In this document: one piece after another, positions 24,850 to 38,200 of the stretch
How positions within the stretch are numbered: position 1 is the stretch's first letter
Layout of the letters: the number at the start of each line of letters is the position of its first letter
Assembly (NCBI GenBank): GCA_033557835.1
Contig: JAWQRO010000028.1
Coordinates: 1 to 64,000, forward strand
DNA from: Helochares maculicollis
Taxonomy: Eukaryota > Arthropoda > Insecta > Coleoptera > Hydrophilidae
DNA length: 64,000 bases
Direction: 5' to 3'
Program-made: the position numbers and the translations under genes
The notes under the pieces: model-generated
Seen by the model: only the letters and a program-made list of their open reading frames with translations
Database searches by the model: none
Told to the model about the DNA's origin: nothing

Positions 24850-26480
24850 TTATTTTCACATCAGTAAATGAATAAAATCAAGTTAGCAAGTTACAAATAT
24901 AAAACTACCAAATGGAACTAATTAAATGACTAACGCCAATAGAAATCACAAATTGCAAAATATTTTTTCTTGCTATAGTACAGCATAATAAATTGTATCT
25001 GACAATGCAACGGAATTTAGAAACAATCTTCTGAAATTACAAAAAATGAAACTCAGTTCTGTACCGCAGATCACCTAACATCTAATGGGGGCTACTCCTT
25101 TATACCTTACTGGAACAGTTAGAACTTAAAAACTCTCACAGTTTTAAAAATGTAACAAGGGGACAAAAACTAAATTTACATGAGTAAACAAATAGGCAGA
25201 TTCATCATCCTTTCATTAACTGTTACTTCTTAGATAACTTATAAAAGTAGATGATTTTTTTTAATTAACCCAAGTTTATCTAACGAAATCACCAAAAGCA
25301 ACAGAAATCACAAACAATGTAACATTGTTTTCTTTGCAACACAGTATAGAAGAATAAATTGTATCTGACGACGAAACTGAATTCTGACTCAATATAACCG
25401 AGAAATTACAGAACATAAAACCTTATTTCTGTACCACAGATCACTTAATATCTAATAGGGCTACATTTCACCTTACTTGAGCATATAAAACCTATACTTA
25501 TACTCACAGTTTTTTGCAATTCGACACACAGAATTTCATTTTAGCATACTACCATTAACATTTCATTTTAAAGCAGCTCCTTACAACAAAACAATTTTCA
25601 GCAAAATAATAATGCGCAAACTTCAAAAGTTGATATTTTTGCTTAATGTTGAATTTTAAAATGTGGCACTGAAAAGGTCAAAATGAACATTATGCCTCCA
25701 CCAAAGGAAACATTATCCACATTTATCCAACTTAATCACAAAACCCAATACAGTATATCAAACTAAAGTGTATCGGTCAACGCAACCGAATTTTGAAGCA
25801 TTTTGTGTGAAAAAATGATTTAACAATGAATGTACACATTTGGATTTTAATTTTTGGTCAACTTCGAGAAAAATCAAAACAGACAGATTCTCTTCAAAAT
25901 GAGCTTTGCAAGCATCAAAGGAAACTGTTTATGCCATTGAGGCAGTAATCTATAGAGACGAAAATAAATGAAAATCGAGGGTGCCAAAACAAGGGGATAT
26001 GGCTGATGAGACATCCTAACAAATCTTTAACAATTTTTACCGTCTTCTTAACTACCTACGTGGATGAACGTTGTGTCGATAAATCCCACATCCACAAAAG
26101 ATGATTTCTAAGCAGGAAATATTGGCAGAGTAATTTCTATTTCTATTGATGTTTTACACTTCATGTTATCATAAACAGCCCACTTTTATTTCATGGGAAA
26201 AGACTATTTTACTCTATAATCATTATGCTATCAACTAAAAATCACGGACTTTAAATTACCAATTATAAGTTTAAAAAGTTGAAATAGCATAATCTCTTAT
26301 AAACATAATAATATAATAATACGCAAGGACGCTTATATTTGTTATATACTATTAGTGACATTTACTCATGAAATACGAAATAACTTTTAAGTCAACCCAA
26401 CACCTAAAATGAAATCATTTCTGTACCGCAGATTGCCTAAGATCTAATGGAGTTACACTTTACCCTACTAGAACATTCAA
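24850..26480 (+). repeat. Degenerate tandem array, unit about 365-410 bp
   Basis: The motif AATAAATTGTATCTGAC recurs at about 24985 and 25353, with a weaker copy near 25765 (AAGTGTATCGGTCAACGCAA). The companion TTCTGTACC(G/A)CAGAT, followed by ATCTAATGG or ATCTAATAGG, recurs near 25057, 25427 and 26418. Copies keep the same internal order and are about 360-410 bases apart in the first part; the last copy is displaced. The array is heavily diverged and does not encode a protein I recognise. Confidence 0.75.
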
Positions 26481-27059
26481 TAGTTTGTAAAATTGAGAAT
26501 GTTTAAAAGTTTTAATAGTTGGGCACAACGTACTCCATATTAGCATACAATAAGTTACAGTTCAAATTATTTTTGACTTGTACAAAGTACTGTCTCCGAG
26601 AAATAATTTTCTTCTGAGGCTGGAGGAATAAATCCAGAACTGACTACTATTCAACATCATTATAAAATAAGCAGCTGAACTCTTTGTTAAGCAACTAAGT
26701 ATTTAACTTACAAACTTCGTCTAGATGAACTGAGTAGCTACTGAATGAATTAACCATTAACAGAATAAGCTGACTTGAGTAGTCAAAAACAAGAGAATGT
26801 TATTACGGGGCATTAGAAGTTATTAGATTACATTGCGTTCAATAAAATTCTTCATAATATAGATAAGTAGAAAGTTATGCTTTTCGTTTAAGATTAGACA
26901 ATAACACCAACCGCAACGACGTAACAAATTACATTTATTTGAATGATATTATTGTTTACTCTAAATATTTTTATGACTAAGATATTGATTTTTAAAAACC
27001 ATTGTTAACTTACTCAAGGATGAATTTTTTGATTAGACAATGCAAGAAGACGGAATATG
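26481..27059. other. AT-rich intron stretch, nothing recognised
   Basis: No supported feature between the tandem array and the GC-richer island that follows. Confidence 0.5.
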
Positions 27060-27350
27060 CTTCACATCATTCTTTGGTAACAAACTCGTATCTCGCTCCG
27101 TCTTCGCCATTGGAGGCTGCTGCCGAAATTAGAGGAATGAATTGATGACGTGTGTGGCCGTAGCAATATAAATTGTAAATTCCCGTAATATCAACTGTAC
27201 GTGCTGAACGATGTTCTCTTTGATCTCGCCGCTTTGATGCTGTTGCTTCTGCAATGTGACGGTGCAGCTCGAATAATATTACTTGGTCTGTGTGCTTATT
27301 TTACATGGTAAAGGTTGCCCCATTTACTGATTAAACGCTGTATCTTATTT
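27060..27350. promoter_or_regulatory. Intronic island with paired TCF sites, enhancer candidate
   Basis: Two CTTTGAT cores lie 13 bases apart: 27218-27224 (TCTTTGATC, one mismatch to SCTTTGAWS) and 27231-27239 (GCTTTGATG, exact match). Between them is GCCGCTT (27228-27234), five of seven matches to the TCF Helper consensus GCCGCCR. The block is GC-richer than its neighbours and also contains TGATGACGTG (near 27142). It fits the architecture of a Wnt-responsive element upstream of candidate exon 1B, by inference. Confidence 0.42.
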
Positions 27351-27849
27351 GATTACAAATGAGATCGCATGGAAATTGTTGCCAGGAAGCTTAATTATTA
27401 GAGGACTGTTAGGTTATTACTTTGGCTCGAGTTTGAGCTTCTCCTTCGCGTCAAGCAGCTTCGCTTCCTCAACACACCTAGGGCTAACAATAAAAATATA
27501 CTAAATTAATACAACGTAAGTGGTTATTTGAATAGCCAAAATGTTTAAATATCTAAGTAATGTAAGCAAATTGTGTGGACTGACATTTACCAGTTAAAAA
27601 AAATGTTTCGGATAACATCGAATGAGGGAAATTTGTCAAGCAAGGCTGTAGGTAACGAAAATTCAAGTATAGGGTACTGATAATTCCAAATATGAGGGTC
27701 AGTTAACATGTTTTAGAAATGACGCCTCCCTGATTGGAAGCTTTCCTCCTACTAACCTAACAAAAAACGCAAAACTCGTCAAGAGTTTACAGTAAGCACT
27801 AATAAAGTGCTTGTTTACAAAATAATAGACGAAACACCAAAGAGTGCTC

Positions 27850-28258
27850 AACAACGTTATAATTCATACGATTAAGTCAAAACGTCACTTGTCCATCATG
27901 TGCGCAAGCGCCTCAAAGGATGGTCGAAACAAAAACTCAAGGCGTTCACCGGTTATTAAATGGGAATGTCTGGGATTGGCCACCACGTTCCGGTCACGCC
28001 TCTCAAGATTCTCGGAGTGGGGGAACTGGTGATTTTCTGGAATGCGGGTCTACCCCTTCTCGGCATCAGTTGGCAATGTGTTCTCTACAATAGTGGTCTT
28101 AATATTTCAAACAACGATTTAAACAAATGTGTTTGTGTTTCGTCCGTGTTTGACTATTGATGAAAACAATCGATTTTTTTCAAATTGTTATCTAAGTGGC
28201 TTATGACAGAACTTTTCGGTTTTTGTGATTAGCGTTTGTTTGTCAACGTGTTGTCACC
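27850..28258 (+). promoter_or_regulatory. Candidate alternative promoter and 5' UTR for exon 1B
   Basis: A GC-richer block immediately precedes exon 1B. It has an inverted CCAAT box (GATTGGCC near 27974) and an initiator match TCAGTT with A at 28068. GGTCTT falls at +28 to +33 from that A, agreeing with the DPE consensus (RGWYVT) except at one base. An in-frame TGA at 28226-28228 closes the reading frame before the ATG at 28259. The core-promoter call rests on short degenerate motifs. Confidence 0.33.
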
Positions 28259-28339
28259 ATGCTGACAGATATGACACCCACAGCTGGGCAATTGTATGGC
28301 TCCCAAATTCCCGCTATGACTATGAACGTCAAAGCAAAC
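28259..28339 (+). CDS. Sp8/Sp9-type transcription factor, alternative coding exon 1B (candidate)
   Basis: A 27-codon frame begins in an excellent start context (TCACCATGC) and ends AAC|GTAAGT, a consensus donor, in phase 0. Spliced to 56340 it would give an N-terminus starting MLTDMTPT and ending NVKAN, followed by [13 protein letters not shown], for a 473-residue product. The in-frame TGA upstream shows it is a start exon, not part of a longer frame. Its phase matches both exon 1A and the main exon, so the two would be mutually exclusive first exons producing isoforms with different short N-termini. I do not recall an exact homologue of this peptide. The alternatives are chance or a small exon of an unseen gene. 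Confidence 0.5.
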
Positions 28340-31059
28340 GTAAGTTATCCCTACAGTATTAAATTAGCGAAATAGCGCAGGCCAGAAATTTTGGTGTAGC
28401 CGACTCAGTGCCAAAACAGTTGAAAATGCTTAACGTTGTTTTTACAGCTCCAGCAATAACTGTACGTTACGAGCAAATTTGAATTTAAATGAGAATATAT
28501 TTTTTAAGATTTCAAAAAACGCGTTACGTAATGAAATGATATATGCAAAGTACTGTTTTCAATATAAATTAAGGTTAAGCCGTTAACGAGCTTAATAAAC
28601 GTCAGGATTATTACAAAACCAGTCTAGAAATTTGATATATTAGGTGCATACTTTCATTTTTAATTAAAATTTTTGAATGGGTTTTATTACAGCGTTCCGC
28701 AATTTTCGTTTATTGCGATTTAGAACTGTTTTATAACGCCGCCGCGGGAAGCTTCCCGACGCTAGGAGATCGTTCCGTTGCCTTGAGTTTCTACGCTGAT
28801 GGTGACCGAAACTGCAGTATTTTTGTTAATTTAAATTTTTAATCTCCCTCCGAAATTTTGATTTTAATTAACTTAATTGCTCTTGTATACCCATGCCGTT
28901 ATTCCTCCTGCACCGGAGATGTTATCTCTTCTCTCCACCGCCCAATCTTCTAAGAAAATCTTGTTTATAAATCGCCAGAGCCAACATTGAGTAATTCCAG
29001 AACGCTAGACCGCTCTTAATCCATTGTTGTGCATGGAATAACCATAACAGCCGTAGACTTCCTCGGCAAAAGCACTTGAAAGTCCTCAAAAGCAACGGCT
29101 TACTACTTAAGTAGCTTATGTAGGATAGTCCCTTTGGGGCGCCTCATTTGTGCATTGCGCTTTTCATCACAAGATAAACGCAGGTGCATTTCAGACTTTT
29201 TTTACCTTGGAATTGGAATTTTAACAAACGCTATACTTTCTTGCAAATTACCTTATTATTGTAACTTTTTGTTTGGAAACAATTTTAACCGCATTGGTAG
29301 AAATCGCTTGTAATTTTTGTCCGCGCGTCTTGTTATAATTAGCAAATGATTACCGAATAATTAAGCCCAATATATGTTGCAAGTATGAATGTTATGTAGA
29401 CACATGTATTCCTGCATAATTGGTGGAGGTGCACGGTGAAATCGCAGCGTTAGGTTCCTATATCGTTACGAAAATCTATTTTGCATGTAACAATAAAAAT
29501 TGAAGTTTAATAACGACCTGAAGTAATTTATATTGTGAGAAACAGGTACCTATACATAATATTATGTTCGGCTACGTGCTGTATAACGTACACACGTTTA
29601 TATACCTATATTGAGACCGACTGACAATAAGTAACGTGGAATTGAATTCCATTCCATGAAGCCAGCGGTGACTTAACAAGCTAGAAAATGACCATAATTT
29701 ACAATTGATGATATTGGTTACAAGTGTCTTCACTTAAAACTTTGCGGTTGTGATGAAAAACTTATGAGCAATTTGTAACAGAATGCTGCTTACATTTTAA
29801 AATTACCTTTCTTACTGACAACGTTGAATACGTAACTAAAACTACTTATAAAAAAAAATTCGTTACTAACACATAGTTCTTAAGGAGTCTTTTGCTAAGG
29901 AGAAAAAGTTGAGTTCCTCATTTTTACAACGCATCGATTTGTGAGTTGAATTAATGTGAGCTGTATCTGTTTGATTGGATATCTAAAACCTACTGGAACA
30001 ATTTGCTGCAAAAAATATTTTTTTCTATTTTCGAGGAAGAATTAATATTATACAAATTAAAGCGATCTCCCAATTTGCTACATTGGCAAGTAATTGTAAA
30101 GTGGGTGTAATTTTCTACTGGTACCAATTTCTTACTGTCCACAGATATATATGAAGATATGTAACTGCCTACTGACGTATTGAAAATTTTGATCGGCGAA
30201 TGAGGACAGATCATAAATTAAAAAAAAATTAAAATATCATTTTCTTTTGATAATATGCGGCAGTAAAGGGCTTTACCGAATATATGAGATGTTAATGTAC
30301 ACGATTTGCTGTTGAATTATTTAATTTGCGGCAGAATATAGTATAAAAATTAAGATAATCTGCCGCTATTATATCAGATAAAAAATTTTAAGATTGCTGA
30401 ACTTTAAATGAAAAATATTTTAAAAGTAAATTAAACAAAAAGAACTAGTTGAGTTAGGCAATTTTATCATTGGATTTTCGACTTAAATATATAGCAAAAT
30501 TTCGACATAATCTAGCTTGGATTGTAACGAACAAAATTTTATTTTACTATAATTAGTTTAGTTAGAAGAATCAAACTAACCATCTATATAGACACAATTT
30601 TCACATCGAAAATATTGTTACTTATCAATGTGGGTATGAAAAAGTTGAAATAAATTCAACAATAGGATACTGTTGTGGCACTTTTTGTATTTTTAAATTT
30701 TTTCACGCTGTAATTGAAGCCTTCACTTTAATGATTTATCCTGTTCTAAAAATAATAAATTTTAGTCAGCGTATTAATTTATCTATGAGTATTTTATCCT
30801 ACTTTTATTTACTACAATAAGTGCAGCGTTGACAAGCTAATATCTGCGAATTAAGTGTTTTTATGCATTGCACAGTTTGGTCATGTTTTTGTAATGATTT
30901 TAGTTTCATTTTCTATATATAAATTCTATTACGATGTTAAATGAATTAATTAATTTTAGTTTACCGACCAATTGCATAGGGTAATAACAGTTTAATAACT
31001 TCTATTTTCTACCTAAATTCTATGAAATTTTAATTGCGAAAACTTTGTCTTATCCTTTG
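28340..31059. other. Intron stretch, nothing firm
   Basis: The segment to about 29.2 kb is somewhat GC-richer (for example GCCGCCGCGGGAAGC near 28740); the rest is AT-rich. No ORF, repeat partner or RNA gene was recognised. Confidence 0.45.
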
Positions 31060-32400
31060 CCTTTTAGGTGCGTATATTATGCGGGTCTTTTATGAGATTT
31101 CACAAACACGATTAAGCACAATCTAGCTAGCATAGTTACAATATACCTGATATTTAAAAATGAATCATATCTACACATCTCAAACAGTATAATTTTTATA
31201 TATATAAAATAGTTTTCACGCGGTTGCAGCAGATTACCAGGTCTTTACAGCTCAGTTCAGATCTTTAAGGCAGTCTTAGTAAAATTTAAAAACCTAATAT
31301 TACCATTTCAAGTTTTCGATTATTTGTTTAAAAATGTTTTAACATACATTTTGAACGTGATTCGAATTTTTAAGGCACAACAAATATATATTTGTTTATC
31401 ATGTTTATTTAACGTACAGACTTCCAGCGCCATATTTTAAAATAGCTCTACTTGATTACCATATAACACTGTCTGTTGAACAAAGTTTATACAAAATCAC
31501 CATAGTATATGATATGCATACCACATTTTAAAGGCGCAGTAAAGTAAAGTTCTTTTTTTAAAAATGCAAAATTATTTCCTATAAGTATACCTGAATTAGT
31601 TTTAGATGTGTGTATTATGCAGAGCTTTTATATTAACAACTAAAAATTAATTTAATAATTTTATTTTACTTTGTGTTTCAAACTAAATTATCTATCTAGA
31701 GATCATCAAACAGTACCGATTTTTGGGCATAAAATAATTTTCATGCGGTTGTATCACCTTTTCAGGTAGTCTTTTACTGAAATTAAGAAATGTTATATTT
31801 TACTATACATTCTCTAGTATTTGGTTTAGACCTTCTACATCGTCTGGTCATTCTAAATATGTTTTAAAGTATAGCAATATAACTATATTTATTGGCGTGG
31901 CATTTTACATATTTAGATACATAGTATAAGTATACAATATTAACACAAAAAATTTGCAATATCAGAAGCATAGTTACTACTAATGCTAAAGTTGCATTTT
32001 CTCTAATAAACAGCGAATTGTTTACTAGGGACTAGGGTTTATTACTTTAAAACAATAAAATACAAATGTTAAAAGTCTAGTAAAGTTATCTGAAGGCATC
32101 TGAATAAGAGAAATGAACAAAAATATTATGAAAACGTTTAACATTTTAACAAAATATATGAATGCATTAATTTGATACTTACTAATTCATATTTTGTGAA
32201 ACCTTAGCAGAGAAAACTTTCCTTGGTTAGTTGCCTTTTAGATGCCTATATTATGCAGGGGTTTGGACGCATATATTTTCGTATATTTTCAGATCATCAA
32301 ATAAAAAAATGCTTGTACATAAAAAAGTATTTCATGTGGATGTATTAGACTTTCAAATAATATTTTAGTAAAATTTTACCTCTCAGTCCTTATTGTTTGA
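31060..32400 (+). repeat. Degenerate tandem array, unit about 530-640 bp
   Basis: Three copies share an ordered pair of motifs. The first is TTTTAG(G/A)TG followed by TATTATGC near 31064, 31600 and 32237. The second is the TTTTCA(C/T)GCGGTTG-like box near 31214 and 31739, with a weaker TTTCATGTGGATG near 32330. AGTAAAATTT or a close variant follows in each. Fragments such as TGCATACCACAT with AAAGTCTA(G/C)TAAAGT at 31.5, 32.07 and 33.87 kb suggest the array once extended further. No coding content is seen. Confidence 0.7.
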
Positions 32401-33686
32401 GATCCTTAATGGAGTTATTCTGAATTTTTAAGCGTTATGGAAAAATGATCCATGTTTATTATTGCACATTTTACTGAGAGAATTTAAGCGGTATGTTTTA
32501 TATCTTAATGCACACCATATTAGCTGGTCAACACTGCTTATTAATTTAAGAACATAATAAATGGAAGGTACAAAAATATTTAAATATTGAATCGTTTAAT
32601 ACTTGAACTGAATTCACAATGCACAGATATAAAAATTCACTACTAGCAGTATACGAACGTTTGATCTATTATCTTAAGTTCTCCACTAGTTATTTGAGGC
32701 CTCTTAACATTATTTCTGAGCGAGTTTCGCATTTTTTATGTATTATCAAAAAATTAACTTGTGAATCGTAGTGCGTTTTGCTTTGTGTTATCAACTTTAA
32801 ATTGGGAATAAGCAATTTCAAATTGAAATAGATATCGCATCGCTGAAAGATTGTTACCAATCGAATACAGTTAAGCATTTTTTGTTAAATTCAGTTCATA
32901 TTTTAATAGTATATTAAATGATAGTAGGTACTTAATTGTATAGTCATAAAGCTATCATTAAAATCATATTTTAGCACTGTTTGTGTTTGTGCGAAATAAA
33001 AAGTTACAGCCGGTCCTAGTGCACGTTTTGTGATTGTAATGAGAGATTGTATTTATCGTGCTTTCTTGTTTTCAAGTAGCATCGGATTGTGGATATTTAT
33101 GTACATTTCAAGCAAGTGTAAGTATCCCACAACTGAATGAATATACTCTATAATTTTTCAACTTCAATTTGGAGATAATGTGTTTAAATGCAAACTTATC
33201 ACTAAATTCACATGTACATTTTCTACAGTAACATTAAAAGAAAGTCTAAGCGAGCAAATAGCGAAATTAGGATACCTGAAATTGTTTGATAACTTTTATT
33301 ATCCCATTTGCCTAAGTAAACGAAATGACATTTTGGGAACAACAGGTAGATTTAAAATGAAACACGTTGTAGTTATACTGTTGCAATGTATCGGGAAATA
33401 GGACCGTTTTGTATGTTGTTGTCTCCAAAATACCCAAAATTTATATTAACCGGAAGGACTAATAATAACAGTGAAGGATCTATTATCGCCTTTTTAGAGA
33501 AATTTCTACACCATCTTTTCAATATGATAGATTTAACTGTCCACTTAATTAGCATTAGTAGATAGTGTGTAAGTTAATTTTTAAATTCAATATTATTCGC
33601 TAAAATTTGTAATGTTCACCACGTTATAATTTCAAACTAAAATTGCTCATTCCCAAAAAGAATTTAATTATTTCCTATTTAGAGTA

Positions 33687-33738
<52 letters not shown>

Positions 33739-35469
33739 CCGAAATCTAGTGATTTGATTGGATTGTATTAAATGCTCTATATTGATAAGATATTTGCCTT
33801 TTAAAGGCCTAGTAAATACTGACACTAAAAACTTATTTTTTGTAACTTAACACCAAAAACTTTGCATACCACATCATATTACTTTAGCGAATACATATGC
33901 GTATTAAAAGTCTACTAAAGTAGGCTAAAAGCTTCTCAAAGGTAATTGACGTACAGAAACGAATTTCAGCATTCGAAGTACTTTGCAGTTTAAGACAAAA
34001 AGAACGTCTGATGTTTTAAGTTTCTTTATACAAAAGCGTAGCTTACAACTATTCACTAAGGAGTTACACTATTTAACCACAACTTTTTAGGAAATCATCA
34101 TCATTTGCAATTAAAGGGCTTATAAGCCATTTTTTGTAACCCCTTATCATTTAATACAATCGTTTCGCTGTACAATCCGGATTATTTTATAACAGAATAA
34201 ACTGCATAAACGATTATACAGAATAGAAATTGCGAAACGTGACAGCGGCAATAAAAAGTACCAATGAGAATAAAGAATAAGAAAACAGCAAAAAGCAAGC
34301 AAACTGCTATTAAAACAAAAGCCATGTAGCGTAGGTGTGCATATAACTAGTACAAGAGGTCGGTGTAAATGTCAATCAAATTCCCGTCTCTGTTACCTTA
34401 GTTAGAGGTCATAGCCGTTATATGGCTGGAATACATTAACAGCAGTCCATATGTCACGCACCGCCTCCTTTGTCCGCACTGAAACAAAAAACAATCTACA
34501 TAAGCAAAATCTAGTTGGCGCAATAAATCATTATTAATTATTTCCCCGAGTAAACAATTCATTTATCAAATTCAGAACGCACGACATCTGAACAAATGAG
34601 TCGAAAATGTTATTTGATCAATCCTGGGACTGGTATATATAAAAATTCGTTTGTATAAAATGAATTACTTATTTACAGCAGCACCGATCGTAGATAGTGG
34701 ATGAATGTGCGAAGTTACAATTATCAATTAAAAACATTAACACCTGCGGTTTTGGTTTGATTTCACTAGCAAAATATGTTGTTAGTGGAATCAATTTGGC
34801 TTTAGAACAATCGTTTTTATGAACACATATCTATAACGTATATTTAATAGTCATGCGCTACGTAGTTGCAGAATTCCTTTCAATTATAAATCGCTTAATG
34901 TCTCAGTTTATTCATTACTATTTTCTATTACTTATCAACTACTTGTATATATAATAGTAGTTATTTAGAGTGTAATTTCAGGAGAAAATTGTTTCGTTTT
35001 CGTTCAGCCTAATATTGAGATTATGTCGTTTTACTGCTGTACTGTCAGTTTTATCTAGCTATGGTCACTAACGACACAAGATTTCTCCTGAACGTGTTTT
35101 ACGCAAACTATTCCTTTATAAGTTAATTGATAGAATTCTTTTTCCAAGTTTGTTAACAATGTTATTTAATTTTTTGAATACATAGACTTTTGATTATATA
35201 TTTAAAGTACCACATAGATTAATAAGAACGCATTTAAATATTAAGAATTTCTATACGTCCAATTAAAGTACTACACAAAATATTTCTCTACAAAAAACAA
35301 CTCAGGTTTAACCATATTATCAGTCAAGGACCGAGGCATGCCAAGGAGATAAAACAAACCAAGAGAATACAACAACGTCTAAATCGTAGGATTCACACAA
35401 ACAACCTGGGGATATGACAAAATTGAAAGCAAATAGACATTATATTACTTAGTTATACGGTTAATCTGC
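32401..35469. other. AT-rich intron stretch
   Basis: Apart from an (AT)n tract (33689-33737) and eroded fragments of the preceding array near 33.85 kb, nothing is recognised. Confidence 0.5.
33689..33737. repeat. (AT)n microsatellite
   Basis: About 24 uninterrupted AT dinucleotides. Confidence 0.97.
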
Positions 35470-35830
35470 TTAAATATTGTGAAGGGTTCTTTTATACCAA
35501 CGACATTGAACCGACATAATCCTTGTAAACAAATTCGCTAAGCGGCCTAATATCCTGCGGATAAGCGGGGGTATTAGGGGCCACTTATCTACGCATAAAT
35601 TCACACGTATGCCCTTTAGCAGTAAAAGAGCACCGTTCTGTTATTATAGCCGCATGTAGATCACTGTTTGCAGCTCTTGAGCTGATGGGTTTGCCCAGCA
35701 TGTTGCTTCCGAACGGAGCAGGCGCTTACACAATGAGCTTTTGAAATATTTGCGGTGAGTGTATAAAGGTTTTTGTGAAGGTCTGTTGTACAAATGCTCA
35801 ACGCTTAAGCCTTTAGAGCACGTTTAACCG
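35470..35830. promoter_or_regulatory. Intronic island with GATA and Forkhead-like sites, enhancer candidate
   Basis: A GC-richer block has GCGGATAAGC (35558 area) and CACTTATCTACG (35582 area), two opposed GATA sites, and TTGTAAACAAAT (35523 area), a Forkhead-type site. It stands out from AT-rich DNA on both sides. Enhancer function is inferred from composition and motif clustering only. Confidence 0.3.
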
Positions 35831-38200
35831 AAAAACGATAAATATATCATGAATGAATAAAAATGGCCACGGGTGAGAAAAAGACATTAAATAAACTGGT
35901 TAAACAGACGAATTAGTCTTTACATGCGTTGTCACAACATCAAATGTATGACGATGATAAGTGAGATGTAATTTTCAGGCTTATTTTAAGTGCGCCGCAC
36001 TAAATTAAGCCTATTTTCACATTTCATTGTCTCTGCTCAATGTTCCTTGCTGGCACATTGAGAATAACCGATGTGTGGTTCAAATATTTAGACCCGGGCC
36101 ACTTTGTCTTCTTGTCATTCGGATTTCTGTGGAAACCACCGAATTCTTGAGCTTCCAGAGCGGCGCGCGCTAACAGGGGCGTGAAAATTTTAAATTAATA
36201 GTCTTTGGGTGTTTATTTTTGGAAGCAGTCTCGACTTACTACAAATAAACATGACACTTGCACTTTCTAATCGCTTGAGCATTCGGTTTCCGCTTTTCAT
36301 TACATTTTCCCCGTTAACCTCTTTTAACACTTTATTAGTCTTTTAAACTTCTATTATTTTTTAATCTGGAGAGTTTTGAGTTTCGTTTTAGAATTTCTCT
36401 GCGGGCATTCGGAGATATAACTCCGTAATTTGCAGATTGCATTGCATTCTTACATACCCGTATTGTGATTATGAAAAATTTAAACTTGAGATTTTGACGG
36501 ATCTCTAGGTTTTGAGTGTCCCTGAATCTATTTTGCCTATTTTTGGCATATATTCTGGGCGTGTGTGTATGGACCGTTTGAGGTGGAGCGATGAAATATA
36601 GCATACCGCTATTGATTTAAAATAGTAGATCTTTGATTGAAATTTTGGGCACGGCTGAAATTTCTCAAAAAACAGATTTCATTTTAAAAATTTTGAAAGC
36701 TCCATTTTTAGTACGACTTGGAGTAATACAATTTACAAAATTGATCCAAAAATGCTAAACATTGTCAAGTAATATCAAGTAGCTCCATGTAAATTGAAAA
36801 ACCGAAAGTGGAACTTTACCCGCATCAGTTCGATATTTTCTGGTTATGAATTTACACACATTTTAAAACTGGACCTTTTGTATAAGGTTTTTTCATGCGT
36901 TCAATATTTGAGACATATTGATGTATTGCACATTACATAGAGTTATATTAAAATGATCCGTTTATATATTTACTTTAAAACAGTTGAATATTTCTTATGA
37001 ACATATTAATATGTTGAATATATACATTCATGCATATAAAAATTGTGAACATTGATTTGAGTTTTTCAATGCATGTAGGGTTTTGTTGTTTATTAATAAT
37101 ATTCGCAGATACATTTACGCAGTTTATATATTTTTACAGGAATGTTAAATAGAGACACTCCAGATTTTTATTATCAGTTTAAATTTGAAATAGTTGATAA
37201 TATTCTATAAATATACGTATATAGGATATTGCATTTTTAAATAGATACAGTGAACACATTTGTCATTGCTTAATTCTGCGAAGTCTTGAAACTCCTTGTA
37301 AATTGCTGAACGTCAGCAGACACTGAGTAATAAAATCATGATGATGTAAAGATTTACGGCCCTGGCTGCAGTAGAAGCATGCTTTTCGCCTTTTAGATTT
37401 TATAGCGCTTAGTTCCTTCGCGGTGTGGATTCGTTGTCTGTTAGTTATTTTTACTTTCCGCCGCCGACCGCGGCATTGGAAAAAAACCTGCAAAACGATC
37501 GATGCGCCCTTTCTCACACCGATGCGATGAATTTAAATTGTTTGCCTATTTGCATTTTTAAGCAATTAATGTGCGATGCATGGCTGCTGCATTTGTGTCC
37601 GCACGTATTAATTTCATTATTTATTGTGTTTATGTGGGGTAAGTTTGATTATCTAATAATATAATTTGCTGTGCAATACTGCGGTTTTGTCACGAAGCTG
37701 AAGCTGATTTCCTTGGACCTAAAATATAATGTGAGGGTTCAAAACACGTTGCTTAGTTAAAAAATTGTTTGTGTATCTGTTTTTAATCATAGAATTAATG
37801 GGAGATATTCTGATATTGTCTAATAAATGCATACATTATTTCTCTGGCAGTATTCGATCCTTCTCTCCTTGCCTTTGCGTTAGCTTATAATACTGAAATA
37901 TTTATTATATAGTATTCAGAATATTAGCAAATTACACTAAACCTTTTCAATTACATGCAGTAATTGAATGTACATACCAACTAGTTGTGAATCAATACAC
38001 ACATCCATGGTAGTTGAAGCCTTACATAGAACTACTGTTACACACTCCTTGAGGCGCTTTGAATATTTCCAATGTGATTAAGTCTAATAGCCTTACTATT
38101 CTCTGAAAGCGGTCCATAAACACATAGTCACTTCGGTAAATAGAAAAAGCGGTATTCAAATAAATTAATCAAAACTCAAAGAGCACCCATCCAATTTCAA
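35831..38200. other. Intron stretch, nothing firm
   Basis: It contains a GC-richer patch at about 36.0-36.2 kb and another at 37.4-37.5 kb. Small open frames (up to 98 codons) show no domain resemblance. Confidence 0.45.
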
